From Serendipita indica DSM 11827 (lineage: Eukaryota; Basidiomycota; Agaricomycetes; Sebacinales; Serendipitaceae): DNA of 64,000 nt. Of this stretch, positions 1-11,064 are shown in pieces. The notes beneath the pieces are model-generated. The model was not told where the DNA came from and did no database searches. It saw only the letters and a program-made list of their open reading frames with translations. Location of the stretch: assembly GCA_910890315.1 (NCBI GenBank), contig CAJVGD010000005.1, positions 1,240,001 through 1,304,000 of the forward strand. Direction: 5' to 3'. A program made the translations under genes and the position numbers. Position 1 is the first letter of the stretch; each line of letters begins with the position of its first letter.

Positions 1-1598
1 TTCGGCCGGTGGACGGCAGTAATGTGCTACATTGGCAACTGCTTCCCCACGCCAATAATATATCTCACACCACAAAGTCAGAAAGTGTGTCACATGCGCT
101 GGCATTTCACAAACTGTACGAGTCCCTAGGTGACTGGAACTCGTGTCGAAAGCTGTTGGAACCTGCTGTTTCCCAACCGCAACAGGCCGAAGGCAAAGGG
201 CATGAAATTTTGATATGGATTATGGGCAACCTTGCTCAGGCATTAAATGGATGTGGTTTACTTGGCGAGGCGGAAAGAATGGAGCGAGAAGTACTCACGC
301 TGCGGCTTGATATCCTCGGAGGACGCCATACAGACACGATCATGGCAATGAACAACCTTGCACGGACATTGCGTGACCGTGGTCAACTGGATGAAGCAGA
401 GAAGATGCAGCGAGAAGTGCTCACGCTGCGGCTTGACATCCTCGGAGGCCGCCATCCACACACCATCATGGCAATGAACAACCTTGCAAACACCTTGCGT
501 CACCGTGGTCAACTGGATGAAGCAGAGAAGATGCAGCAAGAAGTCCTCACGCTGCGGCTTGATATCCTCGGAGGACGCCATCCAGACACCATTGCGGCAA
601 TGAACAACCTTGCAAGCACCTTGCGTGACCGTGGTCAACTGGATGAAGCAGAGACGATGCAGCGAGAAGTCCTCACGCTGCGGCTTGATATCCTCGGAGG
701 ACGCCATCCAGACACCATTGCGGCAATGAACAACCTTGCAAGCACCTTGCGTGACCGTGGTCAACTGGATGAAGCAGAGACGATGCAGCGAGAAGTACTC
801 ACGCTGCGGCTTGATATCCTCGGAGGACGCCATCCAGACACCATCATGGCAATGAACAACCTTGCAAACACCTTGCGTGACCGTGGTCAACTGGATGAAG
901 CAGAGAAGATGCAGCGAGAAGTCCTCACGCTGCTGCTTGACATCCTCGGAGGACGCCATCCAGACACCATTGCGGCAATGAACAACCTTGCAGCCACCTT
1001 GCGTGACCGTGGTCAACTGGATGAAGCAGAGAAGATGCAGCGAGAAGTCCTCACGCTGCGGCTTGATATCCTCGGAGGACGCCATCCAGACACCATTGCG
1101 GCAATGAACAACCTTGCAAACACCTTGCGTGACCGTGGTCAACTGGATGAAGCAGAGAAGATGCAGCGAGAAGTACTCACGCTGCGGCTTGATATCCTCG
1201 GAGGACGCCATCCAGACACCATTGCGGCAATGAACAACCTTGCAGCCACCTTGCGTGACCATGGTAAACTGGATGAAGCAGAGAAGATGCAGCGAGAAGT
1301 CCTCACGCTGCAGCTTGAGATCCTCGGAGGACGCCATCCACACACCATTGCAGCAATGAACAACCTTGCAGCCACCTTGGGTGACCATGGTCAACTGGAT
1401 GAAGCAGAGAAGATGCAGCGAGAAGTACTCACGCTGCGACTTGAGATCCTTGGAGGGCGCCATCCAGACACCATCAGCGCAATGAACAACCTTGAAATCA
1501 CCTTGCGTGATCGTGGTCAACTCGAGGAAGTGGAGAAAATGCACCAAGATATGCTTGCTCTGCAGCTTGAGACTCGAGGGCAATCGGCAGCAGCTTAA
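1..1598 (+). CDS. TPR-repeat protein, 3' part of probable NLR-like (STAND) gene
   Basis: The frame is open from the window edge (no ATG before the repeats), so the gene begins upstream and only its C-terminal part is here. About 80 residues of helical sequence precede ten complete 42-residue tetratricopeptide units of the kinesin-light-chain type (core GQLDEAEKMQREVLTL, then a GGRHPDTI loop and an AMNNLA helix) plus one partial unit, then a short tail and stop. In fungi such arrays usually form the ligand-sensing C-terminus of NB-ARC or NACHT proteins involved in non-self recognition. That domain assignment is inferred from the family, since no nucleotide-binding domain lies in the window. 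The units are nearly identical at DNA level, which suggests recent duplication or homogenisation. A free-standing TPR protein is the alternative. Confidence 0.8.
   Translation, partial: RPVDGSNVLHWQLLPHANNISHTTKSESVSHALAFHKLYESLGDWNSCRKLLEPAVSQPQQAEGKGHEILIWIMGNLAQALNGCGLLGEAERMEREVLTLRLDILGGRHTDTIMAMNNLARTLRDRGQLDEAEKMQREVLTLRLDILGGRHPHTIMAMNNLANTLRHRGQLDEAEKMQQEVLTLRLDILGGRHPDTIAAMNNLASTLRDRGQLDEAETMQREVLTLRLDILGGRHPDTIAAMNNLASTLRDRGQLDEAETMQREVLTLRLDILGGRHPDTIMAMNNLANTLRDRGQLDEAEKMQREVLTLLLDILGGRHPDTIAAMNNLAATLRDRGQLDEAEKMQREVLTLRLDILGGRHPDTIAAMNNLANTLRDRGQLDEAEKMQREVLTLRLDILGGRHPDTIAAMNNLAATLRDHGKLDEAEKMQREVLTLQLEILGGRHPHTIAAMNNLAATLGDHGQLDEAEKMQREVLTLRLEILGGRHPDTISAMNNLEITLRDRGQLEEVEKMHQDMLALQLETRGQSAAA
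255..1514 (+). repeat. Tandem array, ten 126-bp TPR-coding units
   Basis: Units start at 255, 381, 507, 633, 759, 885, 1011, 1137, 1263 and 1389, each exactly 126 bp, with a diverged partial unit from 1515. Units 3-8 differ from each other at only a few bases. The outer units (1, 9 and 10) are more diverged, as expected of an array that grows from the middle. Unit length is a multiple of three, so copy-number change keeps the frame. Confidence 0.95.
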
Positions 1599-2200
1599 TT
1601 GCCTTTGACACTTTACGTGCCTCGTACCTTATACAGGCGCAAACGACTGCGAGACGGTCGTAAATCCCCTGAGGGGAGACTATTGCACCTATTCAAGTCC
1701 CTGGTACCATCATCCTTGTTCTATAATCTCAATGGAACTCCTCAGATTTGTAACTTGTAGGCCATCTCACGACTGATCTGGATTATATTTGCCGGAATTG
1801 TTTAAAGTATGTCTATCTTGTATATTCTTTCGGGTATAAATGGCTATATACTATCATCTCTTCATCATTCTCATATGTTGGGCCCTTGAGCAAATATGGA
1901 TGATAAGCAGGGAACAATCACCTGTGCACCTCTTTACTGTTCAGCGAGCTCGCGCACATGGCGGTACCGATAAGTGGGATTGTCACGCAACCCTGGCCTA
2001 CAGTCGAGGGAACAGGACGCTGTCTAATCTGTCCAGCTAACCGGGCAGACAAACCATCCGTCGATATGGGTTGCTGAATTACAGTTCTCGTTAGGGATTA
2101 GAAGTACAGCTACGTTTGTACAAAAGTGAGACAGTAAAAAGGTCGAATTTTTGTCACTCGGACAATAGGTTTCTGGTGCAATCCATGCATGTTTCATATT
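1599..2200. other. Intergenic, no gene seen
   Basis: Between the stop codons of the TPR gene and the DUF6533 gene. It holds only short frames without recognisable domains. It probably contains both 3' untranslated regions. Confidence 0.6.
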
Positions 2201-3467
2201 TCAGTACCATCGCCTCGCTTGCGGACCATTTGAAGCATAGTCCCCATAGACATCCACCTCGTCAGAGAAGAACGTCGAGAGCGGCTCGTTAGTTCGTCTT
2301 CCATTACCAATACCTCCAGGAGCCACAAAGCGAGGAATCTGACCAGAGACCTGACCAGAGTTGAGCGCAGAAAGTGATACATCCGTTGGACCCTTGGACG
2401 GCCCCGTTAGAATTACACTCGGGTCTGCAGCTTTGATCAAGTTGAGCTGTAAACGCATGACGGCAATGGACATGACGCTCCAGAGGATAAATATTCCCGT
2501 GTATGCCAGAGAACTTGGCAACGCTGCCCACGCAAAGAGGTTCCATGTCCGTAGGGCCATTATGATGACATAATAACTCGCTCCATCGCGGAAGAGGACG
2601 TAGAAGAGGTTGGTGCTGAGGCCGATACTCGCACCGTGGGGCCGACCGCTGCTGATAGAGTTTGAAGATGGTGATGAGGAACATGGAAGTCTCAAACACC
2701 ATGCTCGGGATCCATACAAAGCCCATAATCTTTGGGTGGACAGCGGTGGCACAGATCCTGAGGTTGAACGAGTAAAAGCTCTTTGGAGCGAGTGCAGACG
2801 TGACGCGGTATGTAAGATAGGCGGTGGAGGCGTAGGAGAGGCAGTAGTATACGATGAGGGCAATGCTAAAATATCTGTATCGGCTCCCCAATAGCGCTCT
2901 CGTTCGAGCGAGCAAGATCCAATTGCTCATGGCAAAGCAGAGCATAGAAGCATACCCTACGCCAACGATTGCGGTTTTGCAGCTGTGCATGCGTAAGCGA
3001 CAACTCAGGTAGAAGCAGTTGATGCGTACAAGTCCATTGAGAACGATTTTCGAAGCCCAATAAAGTGAGCAGCGTTCAACGCGGTGAATGTAAAGCAAAT
3101 AGCCCGATTCTGTGGGCGTATGAGTAGGAATTTGCATCAAAATTGGTTGTGCTGACGAGGTAGAGCAAAACCTTGACGAGGCTCATCTTTTTGGGCCACA
3201 GATATCGCACCTGACATGTACTGTATTAGCCCATGATAATATCACTCGAGTATCCTCACCTCTTCATCGAACAGAATGATTGTATCGTAGCACAGAATCG
3301 CGAGGGCAACGGCTGAGGAGGCCATAAGCGACTAGTCAAAGCCAACTGAATGACGAACCATTGAGCAGCCTAGTGACATAGAGATATTCGGCAATCTTCT
3401 CGATAGGCAGCCTTTCGTTCCGTATTCCCTCGAGTTCGAGCACGAGCCAGGCGGGGAGCGCAGCCAT
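2201..3467 (-). CDS. DUF6533-type seven-helix membrane protein
   Basis: Spliced by eye from an ATG at 3467. The N-terminus runs through a hydrophobic helix ending ILFDEE and continues after an intron as VRYLWPKKMSLVKVLLYLV. This acidic/aromatic junction followed by a lysine-rich loop is the DUF6533 signature known from basidiomycete membrane proteins. Several further hydrophobic helices follow, and the last exon ends in a Gly/Ser-rich hydrophilic tail (stop at 2201). I count five or six exons with short introns. DUF6533 proteins are numerous in agaricomycetes and have no established function. A receptor-like role is sometimes suggested from the topology. A run of nine G (plus strand, 3474-3482) lies just 5' of the start and resembles the pyrimidine tract of a 5'UTR intron acceptor. 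Confidence 0.75.
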
Positions 3468-4129
3468 CTAGAAGGGGGGGGGAGGGTCTGCGTTCTCCGT
3501 CGATCAGGCTTGTTAGTAGTACCATGCCGTTAAGAGGGCCGAATGCTCAGGCACCGGATATCGAACTGTGCCGTACCCGACGAGGTGACAGGCAAAGGAG
3601 TGATGGCTCGGCGGAATGTCCCATATGCTCTTATATTATGTTCGAGGACTCGAGGTGTAGGTTTACTTGATCACTGCCGGACCTTGCCGCTTGTTGGAGT
3701 TGCCGATAACGAATCTCTCTAACCTACAACTCCTCAAAGGACAGATATCAAACGAGATTCATGGATAGACCTTTGCAAAGCGCCCTTGTTTCGCGTAGTT
3801 GATCCAGCCGAGTGTTCGAGCCTCGAGTTGGAAGTTAAATGGAGCCCGGTGGTGGCACCGACGTCCAATATTCGCCTCTGGCGCTACAGATTGTCTCAGG
3901 AACGGATCGAAACAGCCACCGAGAGGGTGACGTTTATTTGACGGCTCAAAGCCTGAGCCACTGGGAGCAATTTGCCTCACGAGACCTCGAGAAAACATTT
4001 CTCCGTCATCTAAGAGACTAGGCGGCTTATAAAACAGGTTGCCTGGAGGTCCAAACATAGATTACTCGGGAGCTGTAAGAGTAGTCATATTCTTCGATAG
4101 GTTTGCTACATGTCATTCGAAAGGAGATC
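3468..4129. other. Intergenic, no gene seen
   Basis: Lies 5' of the DUF6533 gene and 3' of the photolyase gene. A 99-codon minus-strand frame and a 60-codon plus-strand frame are present but neither resembles a known protein. It probably holds the DUF6533 promoter. Confidence 0.5.
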
Positions 4130-6407
4130 TCAGAGAGAGCCTGGATTCTGGAAACGGCGGATGGCACGGTCACGAGCTTCATGGTGATCCACGATAGGCT
4201 TGGGGTATCCGAGCTTCTTAAACTGTTCCTCGCTGAGATGCTTAGAAGGCTCGTGAATGGCTAAGACCCGTGTCAGAACCCAGTTGTCAAGCAATTATGC
4301 GTGCGCGTACCTTTGCCCTTGAGGTGCTTGAGTTCGGGTACAAAGTGCCGGATAAAGTCGCCACTTGGATCCGCCTGTAGACTTGTCATGACGCCGGAAA
4401 CAGGAGCTAATCAGATGGCATGCCTTTTCGCTTTGGAGGATGGGATTGAAGATTCGGAAGTACGGCTGAGGATCAACCCCTTGGGAAAATATAAGCACGA
4501 CCTCAAGCCCATACAACCAGACAAACCAGTTGAAGCGGACCATTGCCATCCACCATTGTTGTTGGCCAGATCACCATCAATCAGCTGCTGCATGAACCAC
4601 TACCAACAGTGAGTCCCGATGTCATATTCAAGCATGAAGGTGTGTACCTTTTCCCCAAGACGCCAATCCATCATGAGATCCTTGGTGAGGAACATGGCCA
4701 CAATCATCCTCGTTCGGTTGTGCACCCAACCATGAGCCTTGAGCTGCCTCATCGTTGCGTCGACAATCGGGTATCCGGTCATTCCATTCTTCCAAGCTTC
4801 AAAGACCGACTCATCTGTCTCCCATCTGATATCTGCATACTTTTCCTGGAATGGTCGGCCCATGGAGACATGCGGAAAGGCAGAAAGGACATGAGAGTAA
4901 AAGTCTCTCCATCCTTGTGCGAACTATTAGTATACTCATGATTGCTATATTACCACGCGCACCGATTTCAGAAACCCACATCCCACCACCGTTGTCTCTC
5001 TCCACATTAATCTTGTTCACACCTTGAAACTTCATCGTCTCACGAATGAGCTCCCGCGCAGAGATGACACCAGCAGAGAGATATGGTGACATTCTCGAGC
5101 TCGAGTCCCTGTCGGCCATATCTCGATCTTGACTGTAGCGACCCAGGCGTGTGTCATTCTTGCTCACAGTCTTTGCACCATTATTGAGGAGAGGCACGTC
5201 CAGTTGACCAACTCGGTATTTTGTGGTGAGGAAACGCTTGAGTGCATCGCGAGCGGCGTCTGTACCGGCTGGCCAACACTTTTCCATCTTTTCGGCGTCC
5301 TCGAGCTCAAAGCCAGGCAGATGTTGAGGAATAGTAACGTCAAATAACGATGTATACTTTTTGTCGTCACGAATCGATGCGGGGTTCGCCTGGATGGCGG
5401 GAGCTTGGACGAGGCATTCAGGGTGCTTGTCAATATACTGCTTCCAAGCACGACACCATGGCGAGAAGACCTATTGAGGTGTCAGATCAGAGCAAATATG
5501 CATAGTCAGAACGTACGGCAAATTGCTTTCCTTGTTGAGTGGAGAGCTTGAACGGGGGAACCACCAACTTGTCCTCGTGAAAATCACAAAAGATGCCTTT
5601 CTCCTTGGCAAGGGAAATCACTTTGATGTCCCGTCTCGCTTCATCGATTTCATATTCTTCTACGTGTGAGTAACCGGTGAGCTATGAAAAGCAAGGTGAC
5701 CGACCGAGATTCGCGAAGAGTGCCTTTGCGTTCCAAGACTCCATCAGCTCTATGACCTTGTCAGGGAGCGTCTTGCGAGGTGAGTGACTGATGGCGTAGA
5801 GAGGAATATTCAGCCTGTCCAACTTTTCTTTTAGTGTGTCCAGATTTCGGAGGGTAAAGTCGATTCGACGGGGTCCCCTGTCGTGAGCGGCATAGTCTTG
5901 CGGACTGAATATGAAGATAACAATCAGAGGAATGTTGTGCTTCAGAGCAAAGGCAGAGGCAGCCGCGGCGGCGCGATTGTCGTCGACTGGTAGATGATGA
6001 GCACGCCACTGGGCCAAATGGAAGAATAACCAACCTCTCATGTCCTCCATTCTCATCCAATAGACAGCGGTGTCGCCTCCAGACGGGCTCTCTTGCTTGG
6101 CCTCTCGGACTGCCTGCTGAAGAAGGCTGACGGGCGGAGTTTCACGCGCCCTGTTCGCGTTTTCGAGGGATGCGACTCTGTAATACATGTCTGGAGCGCG
6201 TTTGTGGCCATTGTTCTGTCGTTTATTTGGCGGCAAGCGTGCATCCTCCAGTGTACGTTTTGATGGCATTGCGTTGAGCAATCTGTGCTGCTGAAAGACT
6301 ACAGAACGAGTTATACGTCTCCAATCCAGCGTAGACGGGTCCAAGTTGTGAGCTGGAAAGAGACGGCCGGTGTGGGCATCGGAGATCGACGATTTGGAGG
6401 AGCCCAT
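4130..6407 (-). CDS. phr1: Class I CPD photolyase (cryptochrome/photolyase family)
   Basis: Repairs cyclobutane pyrimidine dimers using blue light, with FAD as cofactor and an N-terminal antenna domain. The N-terminal alpha/beta domain includes [10 protein letters not shown] and [11 protein letters not shown]. The FAD domain shows [42 protein letters not shown] and [19 protein letters not shown]. The last block, with its W..STGTD pattern, is diagnostic of class I CPD photolyases. The protein ends FQNPGSL at the stop 4130-4132. There are two candidate starts: 6407 adds a basic Ser/Arg-rich leader, and 6269 begins MPSKRTLED followed by a lysine/arginine-rich, nuclear-signal-like stretch. About seven short introns. 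It is transcribed divergently from the G6PD gene with 181 bp between the starts. Confidence 0.9.
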
Positions 6408-6588
6408 CGACTACGTCAGCAGTTTGACAGCTTCGGAGGAGCGTGTAGAATATCTGCGACATTTTCGGAATGCTTGCTCAGACGGGCGGTTTCGACGGCC
6501 TTGGGCGGCCAAACAGCTGATGACGATCAAGTTTACGCGGTCCGGTTTCGCCACTGGGCTGCATCTTGAACCCGACTTTGACGACAAT
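6408..6588. promoter_or_regulatory. Shared divergent promoter, photolyase / G6PD
   Basis: Only 181 bp separate the 5'-most photolyase ATG (minus strand) and the G6PD ATG (plus strand), so both promoters must lie here or overlap the genes. No clear TATA box was seen. If photolyase uses its inner start the region extends to 6270. Confidence 0.5.
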
Positions 6589-8459
6589 ATGTCCAACAGC
6601 CAGGCTGCAACTAAAGAACTCAGAGAAAACACGGTGATTGTCGGTGAGAACTAGCCCGTCGACGCCGTCAGCAGATACAGGCTTGCTGATATACGGTCCC
6701 GCGCAGTCCTCGGCGCATCTGGGGATCTCGCAAAGAAAAAGGAAAGCACATCTGCTTTATTAGACTGTAATTGACACTCTGTATCTAGACATTCCCCGCC
6801 CTCTTTGGCCTCTACCGCCAGGGATTCCTCCCAAATGGCGTCCGCATCATCGGCTATGCGCGCACAAAGATGGATGCACAAGAGTTTCACAAGAGAGCAA
6901 CGTCGCACATCTCACCTTCCCCCGAAGACGCGGACAAGGTCGAAGAGTTCAAGGCCCTTTCGACATACGTCGCCGGTGATTACGAAGACGACAAGGCCTT
7001 CCAGGACCTGAACAAGCACATCGAAGAGATCGAATCAAAATATCAGGGTCCAGAACGCAATCGCATGTTCTACATGGCTTTGCCACCCTCAGTCTTCCAG
7101 TCCGTCGCACGCGGACTAAAGCGCAACTGCTACACCGACAAGGGCACCATCCGCGTCATCGTCGAAAAACCCTTTGGAAAGGACACGGAATCCTGCCGAG
7201 AATTGCTCAGCTCGCTCAAGGAAAACTTTACAGAAGAGGAAACGTTCCGTATCGACCACTACCTCGGCAAAGAAATGGTCAAGAATATGCTCGTCAGCCG
7301 TTTCGCCAACATTGCGCTTTCTGCTGGCTGGAGCAATCAGTTTATCAGCAGCGTACAGATCACCTTCAAAGAACCATTTGGAACCGAAGGCCGTGGTGGC
7401 TACTTTGACGAGTTTGGTATCATCCGCGATATCCTGCAGAATCGTACGATCCCCTCTTACATTCTCGCAAATCCATTCTCACCCACCCCTGCAGACCTTA
7501 CCCAGGTGCTCTGTATTCTGGCTATGGAGCGTCCCGTCTCTTTCTCAGCCGAAGATATTCGCGACGAGAAGGTACCCTACTCCCATGTGACAAGGCGATG
7601 ACTCTAATTGTTTATAGGTCAAAGTGCTTCGCTCTATCCCACCGATTGAAAAGTCGGACGTCCTTCTCGGACAATACGTTGGCGCCAATGGCAAGCCAGG
7701 ATACCTCGACGACGATACAGTACCACCAAACTCCAAGTGCCCCACATTTGCCGCCGTTGTACTCTGGATCCATACCCCGCGTTGGGAGGGTGTACCCTTT
7801 ATCCTAAAAGCTGGTAAAGGTGCGTCCAGTCATTTGCTCAACTGTCCAATTCCAACGCTTTGATAGCTCTCAACGAGGCCAAGGTTGAAGTTCGTGTTCA
7901 GTACAAGGACGTGACACAGGGCATCTTCAAGGACATTGCCCGCAATGAACTCGTGATGCGCATCCAGCCTTCCGAAGCTATTTACCTCAAGTTTAACGCC
8001 AAAACGCCCGGTCTCTACACACGCGCGATGCCGACTGAGATGGACCTCACGTACAAGCGACGGTTCTCCGAAGCCAAGATTCCAGAAGCATACGAGGCGC
8101 TCATTCTCGATGCTCTTCATGGTGATAAATCAAACTTTGTCCGAGACGATGAGCTCGACGCGGCGTGGAAGGTACGCGGTTTTGAGTTCCGAGAGGGTTC
8201 TCTCTAGTGCACGCCTGTGCTCACCATCCGACTTAGATCTTTACTCCGATTCTTCACTGGATAGATGGCAAAAACGGACAGGCGCCTCGACCAAACCCTT
8301 ATCCCTACGGCTCTCGCGGCCCGAAAGAGTTGAACGATTTTATGAAAAAATACGGCTACAAGCGGGCCGATCAGGGATAGTGAGTACCCACTTATACCGG
8401 TTACATGCTCTCATCATGTCCGTAGCTCATGGCCAGTGACCAACATTGCCTCGCTTTAG
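6589..8459 (+). CDS. zwf1: Glucose-6-phosphate 1-dehydrogenase
   Basis: First enzyme of the oxidative pentose phosphate pathway: oxidises glucose-6-phosphate with NADP+ in the cytosol. Starts [18 protein letters not shown]. After intron 1 comes the NADP-binding loop [12 protein letters not shown]. The active-site motif [13 protein letters not shown] is intact, as are the structural NADP region and the C-terminal [12 protein letters not shown] segment, ending [10 protein letters not shown] at TAG 8457-8459. I see about five introns. Intron 2 (6742-6788) is odd: the only splice that restores the family sequence (AKKK then [12 protein letters not shown]) has donor GA instead of GT (gaaagc). Reading through it meets a stop soon. 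Length and all domains are otherwise usual for fungal G6PD. Confidence 0.93.
6742..6788 (+). other. G6PD intron 2 with non-canonical GA...AG borders
   Basis: The 47-nt intron is bounded by AAG before and ACA TTC CCC after. The first bases are gaaagc where gtaagc would be a consensus donor, and the end is tctag. Sliding the border by one base does not give GT or GC. It is either a rare GA-AG intron, a mutation, or a base-call error. Confidence 0.6.
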
Positions 8460-8984
8460 GGGTCGAGGGAGTCTAGAAAGTGTAAAAGTAGAGATTCGAA
8501 TACAAGTCAAAGCTTGTGGTCATGAAAGAGAGAGAGCTATAGTCAAAGTAGAAACAGCCCACAAGCGATTCCGTTGCAGATTTCGAAACGGTAACCCATT
8601 TCACATCCGTGGGAGTTTCTTTATCCACGAAGAAGAATCTATACCCTTCTTGTTCGTTTGCCATTATAGCGAATGGTGGCTGGTAGGTCCAAGGTATGCA
8701 GCTACCAAACTTGGGTCTTCGGAAGTCTGGTCACGGGACATTCAGACTCCAAAGATAACGTAAGGAACTTCTTTGGACACGTTGACAGTCCCTTCATTGC
8801 CACCCAAGTTGCTGCAGACGGTGAGAGCGATTTGTTAGCGTGTGTGGAATGCTACAGATAAGATTGTATAACACGAATCAATCTTGCTGTCATAAATCTC
8901 CAAGCCTGGCGTATGTACAATACACTATCCTTTGGGACTGATTAGGGATTGCTTGGAGTACCCGAAACACGAAAGGAACTCTGA
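8460..8984. other. Intergenic, convergent 3' region
   Basis: Lies between the G6PD stop and the stop of the E2 gene on the opposite strand. Frames here (up to 105 codons) have no recognisable domain and overlap on both strands. It presumably consists of 3' untranslated sequence. Confidence 0.55.
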
Positions 8985-9853
8985 TCATAACTCCATGTCT
9001 CCTGCTGGATCTTCCTCATCACTGAGGCTTACATCGCTCATGACGTGCTCCTCTTCCTCGTCCTCGTCTGCGCCCTCTTTCTTGACTGCCTCGGAAGCGG
9101 GAGTAGACGACTGGCTCGCGAAGCGCTTGACATACTCTGTGAACCAGTCAGTAGATTGGACGAGAGGAGAGGTAACAGAGCGGGCCTTTGACTTTCATCT
9201 CGTATGTCTTTGGTTCACGGGCCATGAGATGCGCAGCTTCGGCATTGAGAGGATCTGAGACGTTTGGATATGCGAGAAGTTGGGGTAAGAACACCTCAAA
9301 GATGTTGATCATGCCTATAATGGGTAAGCAGAGAGGATAGCACTGTCAACGGCGAGACGGACCAAACATCGGTGACCATGTCTGGTTGATAACGTCCAGA
9401 CACACAGATCCACTCCTGGATACGTGATCGTGTGAGCCTAATGAATGGCATACCCAGACGAGAGCCTACATTTCGTCAATGTTTGGATGTAGAATCTTGT
9501 TCATAAATCCAATGCTTGGGCTCTTGTATGGATATTGCTCCGGCAGTTCGACATGGATCTTCCATACGCCGCCAGCATAGAACGCTGGTACAGTCATTTA
9601 GCAACGAATTTGAGATTAGGCTCGTCTGGCAGGGGCTCACTATCGGCGGGACCATGAAATGTGACGTGGAATTCTCTAATGTTATCGTTGACAAGCTCGA
9701 CTTCAAAGTTGGAAGTCAACCTGCGCCAGAGCTGATGAGCCACTTGACGGTGCGTGACCGAAACCCCCGAGCGTGACAGCGGGGAGACGCATGAAAGCAA
9801 GAGATACTCACAGCTTCATTACATCCGTCTCAATCCGGCGGTGAGAGGAGGAA
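8985..9853 (-). CDS. ubc8: Ubiquitin-conjugating enzyme E2, Ubc8/UBE2H type (5' end unresolved)
   Basis: Spliced exons give [11 protein letters not shown], then [53 protein letters not shown] and [17 protein letters not shown], followed by [10 protein letters not shown]. The cysteine in [11 protein letters not shown] is the catalytic residue. The tail is acidic (DEDEEEEH, ending PAGDMEL), as in Ubc8/UBE2H. In yeast Ubc8 works with the GID/CTLH ligase in catabolite degradation of gluconeogenic enzymes; in animals UBE2H is the CTLH partner. The initiator exon is not identified: sequence reads back to an acceptor at 9854 and the ATG must lie upstream. The last intron seems to need a GC donor (AAAG then gcccgc); the alternative GT donor three residues earlier would shorten the loop. 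Confidence 0.85.
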
Positions 9854-10239
9854 CTGTGTGTATGACAAGGCAGAGGCAGATGCCGCCAGCGCAAGGAGAT
9901 TATCAGCTAACACGAGTGTACATTTGGACGGCAAAGACTTATCATGATTGCGCGAATACGACAGAAGCAGCCGCAGAGAAGGTGGTCAAGTTGCGTTCAC
10001 CACAGGGAGGCCACGAACCCAATCAGCTGATATGCGTGCGGGATTATCCGTGAATACGATCGAGATTAGATACATGCAACTGAATATGTCTACGCAGGAC
10101 ACCCTTTCGGCCAATGTGTATGGTGCGAGAAACCCGGATGACAATGATAGCAAAGATTCTGGTAGCTGGACAGTTCGATGGGGAGCCAGCGCCGTCGTCT
10201 CGAGTGAGAGAAGATGGGCCTCCATTGGACTGGCTACTG
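9854..10239. other. Region 5' of ubc8 and 3' of THOC5-like gene
   Basis: Should contain the missing first exon and promoter of the E2 gene and the 3' untranslated region of the THOC5-like gene. Three frames are open for long stretches on the minus strand, but none gives a convincing continuation of either protein. Confidence 0.4.
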
Positions 10240-10982
10240 CTAGTCGAGCGAGCGGCGGAGTTCGACGAGGAGCTGCGTTTAACGCAAGAGCAGTCAGTAC
10301 CAGATCCAAAGACAGAACGGAAAAGGCGGGACCTTGGCGAGCGTCTCTGTGCGTCTGTCCCAATCCTCCTCCTTTGCTTGCTTAGCCTGGCCTTGCGCAA
10401 GCAATTCATCCCGCTCCTTGACCATTCGCATCCTCATTTCTTCTAATCTGTTGCGCGTCAGCGTCGAGTCAAGAAGAAATGGAATCGATGCAACCTCTTT
10501 CGCTCGTCCAGTTCAAACTGCAGTCTCGCAAGGAAGAGTTGATGCTCGTCATTTACTATTTCTGGTAACGTCGAGGACGATGGAGCGAGTGTCATAAACT
10601 CTTCGGGCGTATGCAGGGAAACGTCCTGGTAGATTGACCTATGACATTGTAAATAAATGAAATGATGCTATTCGATCCAACGTCACCCGTATTCTTGACA
10701 TTTTTCAATCTCCTTTTCCAGATGCCGCTTCTCGTACAAAAGATTTTGTAGCTTGAGCAACCTCTCGTCCATCAGAGCTCGAGACGAAGCCGTCAACTGC
10801 TTGGATCGTTGGACGACTGCATGGGCTTCCCGGTTCAACGCTTTGAGATGTGCAAACAACGAGTCGGCGTAGGCTTGTCCTTCTGGCGAATCCAGCGCAA
10901 TAGGACAGTTTGGAGCGACTAACGCAGACAAAGAAGTTAGTATTGGTGCTGCATTTGGGATATCCAACTCCGTCGCTATCAT
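10240..10982 (-). CDS. THOC5/FMIP-like THO complex subunit (short)
   Basis: From ATG 10982 the product has a helical region and the family hallmark KLQNLLYEKRHLEKEIEKC, then SIYQDVSLHTPEEF and a coiled coil (LARLQFELDERKRLEEM). THOC5 is part of the THO/TREX complex that couples transcription to mRNA export. Introns after CQEYG and ELDERKR are GT-AG and keep the frame. A third GT-AG intron after TETLAK would give LLVELRRSLD and a stop at 10240. That yields about 190 residues, much shorter than animal THOC5, and lacks the C-terminal half. The 3' structure is uncertain: coding could continue to about 10030 with other splicing. Confidence 0.65.
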
Positions 10983-11064
10983 GGTCAAGATTCAAGGTAT
11001 GTCGTCGTGCTGCCACCCAATTAAATCGATTGTTACACAAGTTCGCAATATAATGCCGTCTATT

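Noticed and set aside
258-1583. 441-codon open frame antisense to the TPR array
   Set aside because: It is open only because each repeat unit lacks stops in that frame; its sequence merely mirrors the repeats and shows no domain.
9986-10409. Overlapping 121-145-codon frames on both strands near the THOC5 3' end
   Set aside because: Three frames are open at once in GC-rich sequence; none continues THOC5 or ubc8 convincingly.
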